Source: Nitrosopumilus sp. UBA526 (GTDB taxonomy: Archaea > Thermoproteota > Nitrososphaeria > Nitrososphaerales > Nitrosopumilaceae). From it: a DNA stretch of 7,580 nucleotides. The stretch is taken from contig DAXZ01000027.1 in NCBI GenBank assembly GCA_002506665.1, positions 4,643-12,222 on the forward strand, given 5' to 3'. A program made the position numbers and the translations under genes. Every line of letters starts with the position of its first letter. Positions within the stretch are counted from its first letter, which is position 1. Below the pieces are notes generated by a model. It worked only from the letters and a program-made list of their open reading frames with translations, searched no databases and was not told where the DNA came from. This document shows positions 1 to 6,015 of the stretch, piece after piece.

Positions 1-6
1 CCAGTC

Positions 7-300
7 ATGGCAGTAGCCAACCTTGAGACTTTATCTTTGGAATCAAACCGGGACGAGGTCATTGCAGTCTTTGAGGCCATGGTAGAAACGCTTGTGTGTG
101 ACTGCTGGGATCAAAAGTCTAGTGATTACGAGTCCCTCTCTGCATGGATAGGCGCCGCTCAGACCTTTTATTATGATTCTAATGGACGCAACATAGAGTC
201 CAAGATAGATAATTTGGGAGACTCGGAGATAATCCTAGAGATTACATCAGTAGAGCAAGCAGTCTTGCAGACACTAATTATTCTAAAGACTGCGCGATGA
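7..300 (+). CDS. Hypothetical protein, 97 aa, possibly continuing past the left edge
   Basis: I do not recognise this protein. It is acidic and probably mostly helical, with a Cys-Asp-Cys pair near residues 31-33 (VCDCW) and no transmembrane segment or signal peptide. The first visible ATG is at 7-9, but the two codons before it (CCA GTC) are also open, so the true start may lie outside the window and the gene may be 5'-partial. Codon choice looks like that of its neighbours. It ends in TGA, 69 bases before the TauE-like gene on the same strand. That gene has its own TATA-like box, so the two need not share a transcript. The call as a real gene rests on the uninterrupted frame and its protein-like composition, not on homology. 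Confidence 0.6.
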   Translation: MAVANLETLSLESNRDEVIAVFEAMVETLVCDCWDQKSSDYESLSAWIGAAQTFYYDSNGRNIESKIDNLGDSEIILEITSVEQAVLQTLIILKTAR

Positions 301-335
301 CAGTTATTGCTAGTGAGATGTGTGCAACATGGCTA

Positions 336-345
336 ATTATATAAT
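336..345 (+). promoter_or_regulatory. TATA box for the TauE-like gene
   Basis: ATTATATAAT is centred about 30 bases before the ATG at 370. There is no Shine-Dalgarno-like sequence between box and start. This spacing predicts a transcript that begins within a few bases of the start codon (leaderless or nearly so), as is common in archaea. Confidence 0.6.
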
Positions 346-369
346 GGAAAATTCTTTGGTGTACATTAT

Positions 370-1191
370 ATGATTGATCAGCTGTGGCTTATTCTGCTTG
401 GATTTGGGTCTGGCGTCTTGGGTTCCATGATTGGCCTAGGAGGTGGAATCATTATAGTACCAGTATTGATATTTTTAGGATTGCCACCCACAGTTGCTAT
501 AAGCAACAGCCTCTTTGCGACACTAAGCAATGCAACTGCATCTACCATCTCATATTCCAGGCAAAAGAGGATTAATGTCTCATTGGGAATCAAGCTTGGG
601 CTATTTTCAATTCCAGGAACTATCCTGGGTGCGTTGATCTCTAGTGATTTGGCGCCAGATATTTTCAAGGTTCTGTTTGGCTTTGTGTTGGTTGTGTCTG
701 TTGCATACATCTTGTTGAGAAGAAAGATTGAGCCCGAAGAGAAGGTCTTGTCAAGGCACATGATAATATTTACAGTTGGTGCTAGTTTCTTTGCGGGGAT
801 AATATCTTCCTTTTTTGGAATTGGTGGCGGAATTATCTTTGTTCCGTTAATGATAGTCGCAATGGGAATGACTATGAAAAGAGCAGCTGCAACATCTCAG
901 TTGGTACTGCTAATTGCATCCCTGTCAGGTGTGATTGCACACAGCTTGCTGGGGCACCCTGATCTTGTACAGTCTGGTTTTTTGGTACTAGGTGCCTTCT
1001 TTGGCGGACTAGTTGGCGCCAAAGTATCTGGCCACATAAGGGAGAGATGGCTACAGGTTCTAGTCTCAGTCGTAATCTTGACTGCTGCAGGAAAACTGTT
1101 CTTGGATTATGTGGCCGTAGGCACCTCAGTTGAATCTAGTCTTTTTATGCTTGGTTTTGTAATACATGCCACCCGTTCTTTAGGTCTTTGA
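370..1191 (+). CDS. TauE/SafE-family (DUF81) membrane exporter
   Basis: This is an integral membrane protein of the TauE/SafE family, whose studied members move sulfite, sulfonates or other organic anions out across the cytoplasmic membrane. The 273-residue length is normal for the family. The duplicated family signature is visible: a glycine-rich turn plus Val-Pro at residues 22-34 (GLGGGIIIVPVLI) and again at 150-162 (GIGGGIIFVPLMI), each starting one half of the protein. Hydrophobic segments lie near residues 5-20, 26-40, 43-60, 72-92, 98-116, 131-148, 155-168, 174-192, 203-219 and 228-248, with a charged linker at 117-130. The last 20 or so residues, after LDYVAVG, form a further moderately hydrophobic tail that I cannot match to the family. 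The substrate cannot be read from the sequence, and no sulfur-metabolism gene is nearby. Confidence 0.9.
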   Translation: MIDQLWLILLGFGSGVLGSMIGLGGGIIIVPVLIFLGLPPTVAISNSLFATLSNATASTISYSRQKRINVSLGIKLGLFSIPGTILGALISSDLAPDIFKVLFGFVLVVSVAYILLRRKIEPEEKVLSRHMIIFTVGASFFAGIISSFFGIGGGIIFVPLMIVAMGMTMKRAAATSQLVLLIASLSGVIAHSLLGHPDLVQSGFLVLGAFFGGLVGAKVSGHIRERWLQVLVSVVILTAAGKLFLDYVAVGTSVESSLFMLGFVIHATRSLGL

Positions 1192-1196
1192 CCTAT

Positions 1197-1343
1197 ATGA
1201 GTAGAGGGAGACTAGTCGGTTCCTCTGATCTTGTATATGAATTTGAACCAAACAGTGTCAGGCCAGAAGGCATGGTATGTGTCAAGGCAATAATCAAGAT
1301 TCAGACAGAGATTAGACCCGTAGCAGGTCAGGAAAAATTATGA
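1197..1343 (+). CDS. Candidate small protein, 48 aa (51 aa from an upstream TTG)
   Basis: From the ATG at 1197 the frame encodes 48 residues, beginning MSRGRLVGSSDLVYEF and ending PVAGQEKL, before a TGA at 1341-1343. I do not recognise it. The composition is protein-like: a polar start, alternating hydrophobic residues around VCVKAIIKIQTEI that could form beta strands, and codons like those of the neighbours. An in-frame TTG at 1188-1190 overlaps the TauE-like gene's stop (TTGA at 1188-1191). It would add three residues and suggests stop-start translational coupling. No separate TATA-like box is seen, which fits readthrough from the upstream gene. The ORF is short, so chance is not excluded. 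Confidence 0.45.
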   Translation: MSRGRLVGSSDLVYEFEPNSVRPEGMVCVKAIIKIQTEIRPVAGQEKL

Positions 1344-1519
1344 AAGACAGATTGTGATGCAAAGCCCAGAGTACAGCATTAGCTACCACCAATTATACGG
1401 TTATCTTGTGGGATGTATGATACTGTAATACCATCAATGGTACGTTACCTAGATTCTCGATATCTGTGAATTTTGCAGACCATGAGATAATTTTTATTAA
1501 TGCATAGATAACTTGGGTA
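1344..1519. other. Intergenic stretch with only short open frames
   Basis: I can support no gene here. The plus strand holds a 23-codon ORF from ATG 1360. Another frame, interrupted only by TGA at 1355 and 1418, reads like protein over its last 30 codons before a TAG at 1505. This could be a decayed gene or chance. I see no tRNA-like fold, rRNA or box C/D pair. The right end (1491-1500) holds the TATA-like box of the small CxxC gene. Confidence 0.4.
1491..1500 (+). promoter_or_regulatory. TATA-like box for the CxxC small protein
   Basis: TTTTTATTAA is centred about 24 bases before the ATG at 1520. This is the same spacing as at the clear promoters in the window, and it predicts a leaderless transcript. 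It is the main non-coding support for the small gene being real. Confidence 0.45.
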
Positions 1520-1651
1520 ATGGTAGTTTGTTGTATCTGTAAAATTGTCCCCGGAACCCTAGAGATCAAGGACGGCAATCCAAAGTACAAGGGAAAGCCA
1601 ATCTGCAAGGAATGCCAGGGGTATCGCAAACTACTCAGAGAGACAAAATAG
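1520..1651 (+). CDS. Small double-CxxC (zinc-ribbon-like) protein, 43 aa
   Basis: This 43-residue protein carries two CxxC pairs, C4-x2-C7 and C29-x2-C32, with an additional C5. They are separated by 21 residues rich in lysine, glycine and proline. Four cysteines in this arrangement are typical of small zinc ribbons that bind one zinc ion and often contact nucleic acid or protein; here zinc binding is inferred from the pattern only. The second knuckle (PICKECQGYRKLLRETK) runs into a basic, probably helical tail. A stop codon lies in frame at 1505-1507, so ATG 1520 is the natural start. The gene ends 2 bases before the stop of the convergent minus-strand gene. It is too short for many gene callers. 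Confidence 0.6.
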   Translation: MVVCCICKIVPGTLEIKDGNPKYKGKPICKECQGYRKLLRETK

Positions 1652-1653
1652 AT

Positions 1654-1896
1654 TTACTTTGAATCCTTGTTCTTTGCCGCCCATTGCTCATACATCTTGA
1701 TTAGGTCATCGACATCTTTGCCGTCTTGGGAATAGGTGAGTATCACTCCAAACGTTCCTTTTTTATCATGACCCCTTGCAAAGTATCCCCAAAACGAATC
1801 TGGCAGCTTTACAAAATTACTTGAATCATGAGATACGCCGATCAGATTGTTTCCGATTACCTCGACTACTTTTTTTGCATCGTCTTGTTCAATCAT
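1654..1896 (-). CDS. Hypothetical protein, 80 aa
   Basis: I do not recognise this small soluble protein. It begins with a charged helix-like stretch (MIEQDDAKKVVEVIG). An aromatic, glycine-containing middle (SFWGYFARGHDKKG) is followed by a probable strand (TFGVILTYS). It ends in a charged helix with a lysine-rich tail. There are no membrane segments or cysteines. I prefer ATG at 1896 to the in-frame TTG at 1908 because a TATA-like box lies 26 bases before the ATG. It lies downstream of aspS on the same strand, but its own promoter suggests it can be transcribed separately. It could be a conserved thaumarchaeal hypothetical; no function is claimed. Confidence 0.65.
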   Translation of the reverse strand: MIEQDDAKKVVEVIGNNLIGVSHDSSNFVKLPDSFWGYFARGHDKKGTFGVILTYSQDGKDVDDLIKMYEQWAAKNKDSK

Positions 1897-1918
1897 ATAA
1901 AACAACAATACATCAATA

Positions 1919-1926
1919 CAATAAAA
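1919..1926 (-). promoter_or_regulatory. TATA-like box for the 80-aa gene
   Basis: Read on the minus strand, TTTTATTG is centred about 26 bases before the ATG at 1896. It is weaker than the aspS and TauE-like boxes but has the same spacing. It lies between this gene and the end of aspS, so it implies a separate leaderless transcript. Confidence 0.4.
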
Positions 1927-1940
1927 GTCTGAATATTCTA

Positions 1941-3224
1941 CTATGGTCTAAGTCTGTCGGGGTCTCGTGGATATAGTACCACCTCACGAACATTATCAAT
2001 TCCAGTCAATACCGTCATCAGTCTGTCCAGACCCATGCCCCAGCCAGAATGTGGTGGCATTCCCCAGTCAAATGTCTTGAGATGATCTGCAAACTGTGCA
2101 GGGTCTAGTCCCTGCGCTTCTAGTCGCTCACGTAACATTGCAGGATTGTGAAGTCTGGTGCCACCAGAGCAGAGTTCCAAAAATCCATACTGTAAATCAA
2201 AGGAACGTGAGAGTGTAGAATCTTCATCTTTTTCCCGTATGTAAAATGGTTTTAGTTTTATAGGCCAGTCAGTCAAAAAGTAAAAGCCAGGATGATTCTT
2301 GCCTACTATTCTAAGATGTGAATCAAGCAGGTCATCTCCGAATTTTACCTGCTCGCCTTCTTTTTGCAGCTCCTCAATACACTGGGTATATGTTACCTGC
2401 TCAAAGGGCGCAGCCGGAACTAGGATTTCATGCCCGATTGCTTTTTGCTCAACAGTACATTTGGAAATATCCTGATAGACTGTTAGTATCAAAGATTCCA
2501 AGACATTCATGACATCTTCATAGTCCATGAAAGCTGCCTCTATGTCAACGCTGGTAAATTCTGTCAGATGCCTTCCCGTATGAGAGTTTTCTGCTCTGTA
2601 AAAGTTTGAGATCTCAAAGACACGCTCTAGCCCCATGGTCATCTGTTCTTTGTACAACTGCGGACTCTGGGCAAGATATGCAGTCTTGCCAAAATAATCC
2701 AAAGAGAACAAGTCAGCACCCCCCTCACTTGCACTGCCAATTATTTTGGGAGTTGTGATCTCTAGGAATTTTTTATCTACAAGTGTTCTCCGAAGTGATT
2801 GCAGTACGTGATGGCGTAGCTTGAAGATAGAAGCCGTCTTTTGGTTTCTCATGTCTAGTGCTCTGTGATTTAGTCTTGTGTCAATGTTGCTTTCAAGTCT
2901 CCCAATTGGGTCTACAGGCAGTGGATGAATTGCCTTGCCCAAGACATGAATCTCTTCTGCCTTTATCTCAAATGCAAAGTCACGTGCCTTGGTCTCTTGT
3001 AGAATTCCTCGGATACTTGCAACGCTCTGTCTGTTTATCTCGCCTAGATTATCATTTAGTTCTCCCTTGACGATAACCTGTGAGATTCCAGACACATCAC
3101 GCAGTGTGATAAATGACATCTTGCCTAGTTTTCGTAGATCCTCAATCCATCCACCCACCACCACTTGGCGCCCGATCAGAGATTCATCCAACTCTGCAAT
3201 GTCGTGGGTCTTTACAAATGTCAT
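1941..3224 (-). CDS. aspS: Aspartyl-tRNA synthetase, archaeal type
   Basis: This enzyme charges tRNA with aspartate in the cytoplasm using ATP. The 427 residues are full length for the archaeal/eukaryotic type, which lacks the large bacterial insertion. An N-terminal OB-fold anticodon-binding domain covers about residues 1-105 (GGWIEDLRKLG at 24-34, FITLRD at 38-43). The class II core follows: motif 1 around 151-163 (KKFLEITTPKIIG), the aspartate-site segment QSPQLYKEQ at 186-194, motif 2 with FYRAENSHTGRHLTEF at 208-223, and motif 3 GMGLDR at 396-401 near the C-terminus. The start is fixed by a strong TATA box 25 bases upstream. By remembered alignment to the Thermococcus enzyme, the two residues linked to tRNA-Asp/tRNA-Asn discrimination (Trp26, Lys85 there) correspond to E28 and D82. 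Neither the discriminating nor the usual relaxed pattern is matched, so tRNA specificity is left open. Confidence 0.97.
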   Translation of the reverse strand: MTFVKTHDIAELDESLIGRQVVVGGWIEDLRKLGKMSFITLRDVSGISQVIVKGELNDNLGEINRQSVASIRGILQETKARDFAFEIKAEEIHVLGKAIHPLPVDPIGRLESNIDTRLNHRALDMRNQKTASIFKLRHHVLQSLRRTLVDKKFLEITTPKIIGSASEGGADLFSLDYFGKTAYLAQSPQLYKEQMTMGLERVFEISNFYRAENSHTGRHLTEFTSVDIEAAFMDYEDVMNVLESLILTVYQDISKCTVEQKAIGHEILVPAAPFEQVTYTQCIEELQKEGEQVKFGDDLLDSHLRIVGKNHPGFYFLTDWPIKLKPFYIREKDEDSTLSRSFDLQYGFLELCSGGTRLHNPAMLRERLEAQGLDPAQFADHLKTFDWGMPPHSGWGMGLDRLMTVLTGIDNVREVVLYPRDPDRLRP

Positions 3225-3244
3225 TGTGCCTATTTATCCTCAGA

Positions 3245-3252
3245 TTATATAT
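3245..3252 (-). promoter_or_regulatory. TATA box for aspS
   Basis: On the minus strand ATATATAA is centred 24-25 bases before the aspS ATG at 3224. The bases between them show no ribosome binding site. A leaderless aspS transcript is predicted. Confidence 0.65.
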
Positions 3253-3266
3253 CAATGTCAAGGTTT

Positions 3267-3288
3267 CGGACTAGCGCGGGCACCCGAG
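3267..3288. promoter_or_regulatory. GC-rich island with inverted repeat between divergent promoters
   Basis: A run of about 22 bases is much richer in G and C than its AT-rich surroundings. It contains CGGG-CA-CCCG, a perfect 4-bp-arm inverted repeat (3277-3286). It sits some 15-40 bases upstream of the aspS TATA box, where an archaeal activator or repressor could bind. No known binding motif is recognised, so operator function is inference. Confidence 0.3.
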
Positions 3289-3365
3289 TTTTGGGGATAT
3301 GACTGTATTTTTTGCATAGATTTGTAATTTCATCTGAATCGATCTTTTGATTCGGGTAATGTTGC

Positions 3366-3375
3366 TTATATATAT
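3366..3375 (+). promoter_or_regulatory. TATA box for the ABC ATPase gene
   Basis: TTATATATAT is centred about 53 bases before the ATG at 3423. It predicts a start site near 3396 and a short leader of about 27 bases, unlike the leaderless layout elsewhere. No strong Shine-Dalgarno sequence lies before the ATG. An in-frame TAG at 3402-3404 rules out a longer protein from within the leader. Confidence 0.55.
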
Positions 3376-3422
3376 CCCATAAAGTGTCAAGACAAAAATT
3401 CTAGTTTGAATACAATAAAATC

Positions 3423-4358
3423 ATGACATTTCTACTAGTCGATGGGCTCTTTGCAAGATATGACTCGTCAGCTGGTCCAGTCTATGCCATTGATGATGTT
3501 GATTTTAAGTTGGAGCATGGCGAGTCCATAGGAATTGCCGGCGAGAGTGCGTGTGGAAAAAGCACGCTTGGTCTGTCAATTATCCGCATGCTGTCTGGCG
3601 GAACATCTCAAGGCAAAGTTATCTTTGATGGAGAGTCCCTGTTGGATATGAACGAATCAGACTTTGATGGTACGGTCAGATGGAAAAAGATCTCCATGAT
3701 ATTTCAAGGTGCAATGAGTTCGCTTGACCCAGTGTTTACTGTAAATGAACAGTTTGTAGAGATTTTAAAACAGCACAACTTTGAGGGGGACTCGGAAAAG
3801 ACGATTCGGGATGCGATGAGTTCTGTCAGCCTTGATTGGCATGTGCTGAAAAAATATCCTCATGAGCTTAGTGGTGGAATGAAGCAGAGAATAGTAATTG
3901 CCATGGCATTATTACTAAAGCCAAAGCTTGTCATTGCAGATGAGCCTACCACAGCACTAGATGTATTAATTCAAGCCCAGATCATTGACTTGCTAAAGTC
4001 ACTAAAGAAAGAAGGCATGTCATTTATGCTAATCACACATGACTTGGCAGTATTGTCTGAGATTGCCGACAAGATTGGCATAATGTATGGCGGACAGATG
4101 GTAGAGTTTGGCTCTGCAGAACAGATTTACAGAGACCCCAAGCATCCTTACACCCAAGGACTCTTGGAAGCAATTCCAACGCTAAATGGAGGCGCACCAA
4201 AGTACATCAAAGGAGTCCCCCCGAGCTTGCTTGATGCCCCCACCCAGTGCAGGTTCATAGATAGGTGTCCCTTAGCAGTTGAGAAATGCAAAGAGCTGCC
4301 ACCAAAATTCAAGACAGAGACAGGCTATGTCAGATGTTGGCTGTATGAGAATACATAA
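3423..4358 (+). CDS. OppD/DppD-type ABC transporter ATP-binding protein
   Basis: This is the cytoplasmic ATPase subunit of an ABC importer of the oligopeptide/dipeptide/nickel class. All nucleotide-binding motifs are intact: Walker A GESACGKST at residues 40-48, Q-loop Q95 (MIFQGAMSSLDP), signature LSGGMKQR at 149-156, Walker B LVIADEP at 169-175 with catalytic E174, and switch H206. The C-terminal oligopeptide-transporter extension starts near HPYTQGLLEAIP (241-252). It carries four cysteines, C276, C282, C289 and C305, an arrangement like that tied to an Fe-S cluster in some DppD-type subunits. The 311-residue length is normal for the family. No permease, binding protein or partner ATPase (OppB/C/A/F type) lies within the window: aspS is divergent upstream and the next gene is convergent. 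The substrate is therefore unknown. Confidence 0.92.
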   Translation: MTFLLVDGLFARYDSSAGPVYAIDDVDFKLEHGESIGIAGESACGKSTLGLSIIRMLSGGTSQGKVIFDGESLLDMNESDFDGTVRWKKISMIFQGAMSSLDPVFTVNEQFVEILKQHNFEGDSEKTIRDAMSSVSLDWHVLKKYPHELSGGMKQRIVIAMALLLKPKLVIADEPTTALDVLIQAQIIDLLKSLKKEGMSFMLITHDLAVLSEIADKIGIMYGGQMVEFGSAEQIYRDPKHPYTQGLLEAIPTLNGGAPKYIKGVPPSLLDAPTQCRFIDRCPLAVEKCKELPPKFKTETGYVRCWLYENT

Positions 4359-4365
4359 TCTGATG

Positions 4366-4740
4366 CTATGAATGTCGTCTGACGATTGGCAGACAAGAGT
4401 CGATGATTCTTAGTACCTCCGTTCTTATCACATTTTTGTCAATTGATACCCAGACTCTTAGCTTGCCGATTGCAAATGATATAATCTGAACCTTGTTTCT
4501 CTCCTCCCATACAAACTCAATCTCACCTAGATTCTTGTCAAAGAATCCCTCCAAGTCAGTCTTTATTGCAATGTGGGAGAACTGATAGTGCGTATTTTTT
4601 GCATCTAAAAGTGGAAGTAGTTTTGGCCTTCGTGTGTGTGCCAGCAGTTCTCCATGCTCGCCAATTACACCTGCAAATCTGATATATGGGCTTATTGCAG
4701 AGACGTCGCTACAAATCTTCTCAAAGTTTCTGTTTGCCAA
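4366..4740 (-). CDS. DUF6659-like small protein, 124 aa
   Basis: This soluble protein resembles, from memory, the DUF6659 family of thaumarchaeal hypothetical proteins. The features recalled are an opening like NFEKICSDV, then IRFAGVIGEHGELLAHTRRP, and later alternating strands (VQIISFAIGKLRVWVSI). The helix-strand pattern with a GxL turn is reminiscent of roadblock/longin folds, which would make it a regulator or scaffold rather than an enzyme; this is inference. The start is TTG (minus strand, 4740): no ATG occurs in frame upstream or elsewhere in the protein. A TATA-like box lies about 28 bases before it. Its stop is 7 bases from the end of the convergent ABC ATPase gene. The family assignment is tentative. 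Confidence 0.7.
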   Translation of the reverse strand: MANRNFEKICSDVSAISPYIRFAGVIGEHGELLAHTRRPKLLPLLDAKNTHYQFSHIAIKTDLEGFFDKNLGEIEFVWEERNKVQIISFAIGKLRVWVSIDKNVIRTEVLRIIDSCLPIVRRHS

Positions 4741-4764
4741 TTGATAGGATTGTATGAATAATGG

Positions 4765-4772
4765 TATTTTAA
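4765..4772 (-). promoter_or_regulatory. TATA-like box for the DUF6659-like gene
   Basis: TTAAAATA on the minus strand is centred about 28 bases before the TTG at 4740. It supports that non-ATG start and a leaderless transcript. Confidence 0.45.
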
Positions 4773-4797
4773 TGAATTGTATGCCAGTTATTCTAGA

Positions 4798-4810
4798 TTT
4801 AATTAAATAA
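4798..4810 (+). promoter_or_regulatory. TATA box for the VTT-domain gene
   Basis: An A/T-only stretch, TTTAATTAAATAA, ends 22 bases before the GTG at 4832, with the TTAAATAA part centred 26 bases upstream. This supports a leaderless transcript beginning at or near GTG. Part of the box (TTTAATTAAA) is self-complementary. Confidence 0.5.
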
Positions 4811-4831
4811 AGCCCAAAGATATCCTGAATT

Positions 4832-5461
4832 GTGGATTTTGTTGATCTGTTTCCATTTGCTCCCGAAGTGGGCTATCTCAGTCTAGCTCTAGTCAATTTC
4901 TTTGGATCCCTTGTACCGTTTGTTCCGTTGCCAGGATTCTTACTTCTTGCCACAATGTCCGTAGGTAATCAGTATGATCTGCATATTTTAGCACTAGTCT
5001 CTGCAGTTACGGCTACTGTTGCAAAACAGATCATCTTCTATGTGAGTTATGGCGGACGAAGGATGATTAATGAAAAGACACGAAAGAGAATGCGCCCGTT
5101 TGAGAGACTGGTCAAAAGATATGGTGCAGGGGCCGCCTTTTTTGCAGCAGCAACTCCCATCCCAGATGACCTAGTCTATGTTCCACTTGGATTGGCAAGG
5201 TATAATCCAAAGCGATTTTTTATTGCAACGCTGACAGGCAAGATAGTACTAAGCTATGCAATTGTGTTTATCTCACATAATTTGGGGCTGTCTTTAGTTG
5301 AACCATTTCTTGAAGACGTAGAGAATACTACTATCTATCTTGGAATAATTATTTTTGGAGTCATGATGACCATAGTAGTTGTGTTGCTACTGAGATTAGA
5401 TTGGGCAAGAATTCTTGGCAAGTTTGCGCCATGGACATTAGATGAGAACAACAAGGATTAG
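4832..5461 (+). CDS. VTT/SNARE-associated (DedA-like) membrane protein
   Basis: This 209-residue protein fits the VTT/DedA superfamily, whose members act in membrane lipid movement and envelope homeostasis. Visible features are a first hydrophobic region at about 13-44 broken by prolines (LVPFVPLPG, 27-35), a second at 51-71, and a basic loop with KTRKRMRPFERLVKRYG (82-98). Next comes the conserved re-entrant segment AAFFAAATPIPDDLVYVPLG (101-120), with the paired prolines and acidic residues typical of the family. Further hydrophobic segments lie at 128-148 and 167-188, and the C-terminus is polar. The start is GTG: a TGA lies in frame just upstream at 4826-4828, and a TATA-like box is correctly spaced. 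Its TAG stop interleaves with the stop of the convergent alkyladenine glycosylase gene. The specific substrate is unknown. Confidence 0.82.
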   Translation: MDFVDLFPFAPEVGYLSLALVNFFGSLVPFVPLPGFLLLATMSVGNQYDLHILALVSAVTATVAKQIIFYVSYGGRRMINEKTRKRMRPFERLVKRYGAGAAFFAAATPIPDDLVYVPLGLARYNPKRFFIATLTGKIVLSYAIVFISHNLGLSLVEPFLEDVENTTIYLGIIIFGVMMTIVVVLLLRLDWARILGKFAPWTLDENNKD

Positions 5462-6015
5462 TGCCCTATCTTAAAGTTCCATAGCTTGTCAACTGCTTTT
5501 GTGATTCCTGTTCTCTGAGATGCCGTGATTTTTTTAGGACTATATCCATCAGCAATGCATAGTGTCGAGTTTTTTGTCAAATCAGTCCCATAATGCTGTA
5601 GTGTTATGCAGAGTGCCTGGGTCAGTTTTGCAGGTCCGTTGGTAAGGTTTCTCAAATCCATGTTGCCCCTGTTTTTTTTCATGATTTCAATACCTAGTTC
5701 AGGCTCTATTGCACGAACAAGGACTGCCCCTGCGGCTTTTTTTGGCGCTCGGGCAACGACATTAAAACAAAAATGCATCCCATAGGTAAAATAGACATAG
5801 GCCATGCCCACATCCTCAAACATTGCCTTGTTTCTGTCTGTAGTGTTTCTAAAGGCATGGCTTGCCTGATCGTCCGTGTGCCCGTATGCCTCAGTCTCGA
5901 TAATCATTCCAGAGAGTTTGTGTCGGCCTACTTTGCGGATAATTTTCTTGCCCAAGAGGTTTCTTGCAACAGTTACTGTGTCTTTAGAGTAAAACGCCCT
6001 AGGTAGAATAGTCAA
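5458..6015 (-). CDS. mpg: DNA-3-methyladenine (alkyladenine) glycosylase, AAG/Mpg family
   Basis: This base-excision-repair enzyme of the AAG/Mpg family flips out alkylated or deaminated purines (3-methyladenine, hypoxanthine and similar) and cleaves the glycosidic bond. Residues matching the human active site by remembered alignment are all present: catalytic Glu at E42 in ETEAY (40-44), Y44, H53, the wedge tyrosine region YVYFTYGMHFCFN (73-85) with Y75, Y78 and N85, and R101 in AVLVRAIEP. Also conserved are ARNLLGKKI (17-25), NLTNGPAKLTQAL (123-135) and RTGITKA (168-174). The 185 residues are near the usual bacterial/archaeal length. The start is TTG at 6015, forced by a TAG just upstream in frame. 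It overlaps the end of the uracil glycosylase gene by 17 bases, so coupled translation is likely. No separate promoter is seen. Confidence 0.95.
   Translation of the reverse strand: MTILPRAFYSKDTVTVARNLLGKKIIRKVGRHKLSGMIIETEAYGHTDDQASHAFRNTTDRNKAMFEDVGMAYVYFTYGMHFCFNVVARAPKKAAGAVLVRAIEPELGIEIMKKNRGNMDLRNLTNGPAKLTQALCITLQHYGTDLTKNSTLCIADGYSPKKITASQRTGITKAVDKLWNFKIGH

Noticed and set aside
378..761. Long open frame on the minus strand inside the TauE-like gene
   Set aside because: It lies fully antisense to a well-supported membrane protein gene and has an unconvincing, proline-rich composition without a recognised motif.
1350..1430. Box C-like sequence (GTGATGC) hinting at a C/D guide RNA
   Set aside because: It differs from the C box consensus, and no CUGA D box or internal C'/D' pair follows at a suitable distance.
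1393..1629. Minus-strand open frame of 78 codons
   Set aside because: It overlaps the CxxC small gene, which has better promoter, start and motif support, and its translation has no recognisable features.
3261..3300. Possible tRNA fragment or integration site in the GC-rich island
   Set aside because: No cloverleaf arms, T-loop or anticodon stem can be drawn, and no partner repeat appears elsewhere in the window.
2318..3327. Several plus-strand open frames across aspS
   Set aside because: All are antisense to the intact aspartyl-tRNA synthetase gene, and the one reaching 3327 simply runs on into the intergenic spacer.
3270..3332. A 20-codon minus-strand ORF in the divergent spacer (MKLQIYAKNTV and onward)
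   Set aside because: It is very short, has no promoter at the usual distance, and ends in the GC-rich island, which is better viewed as non-coding.
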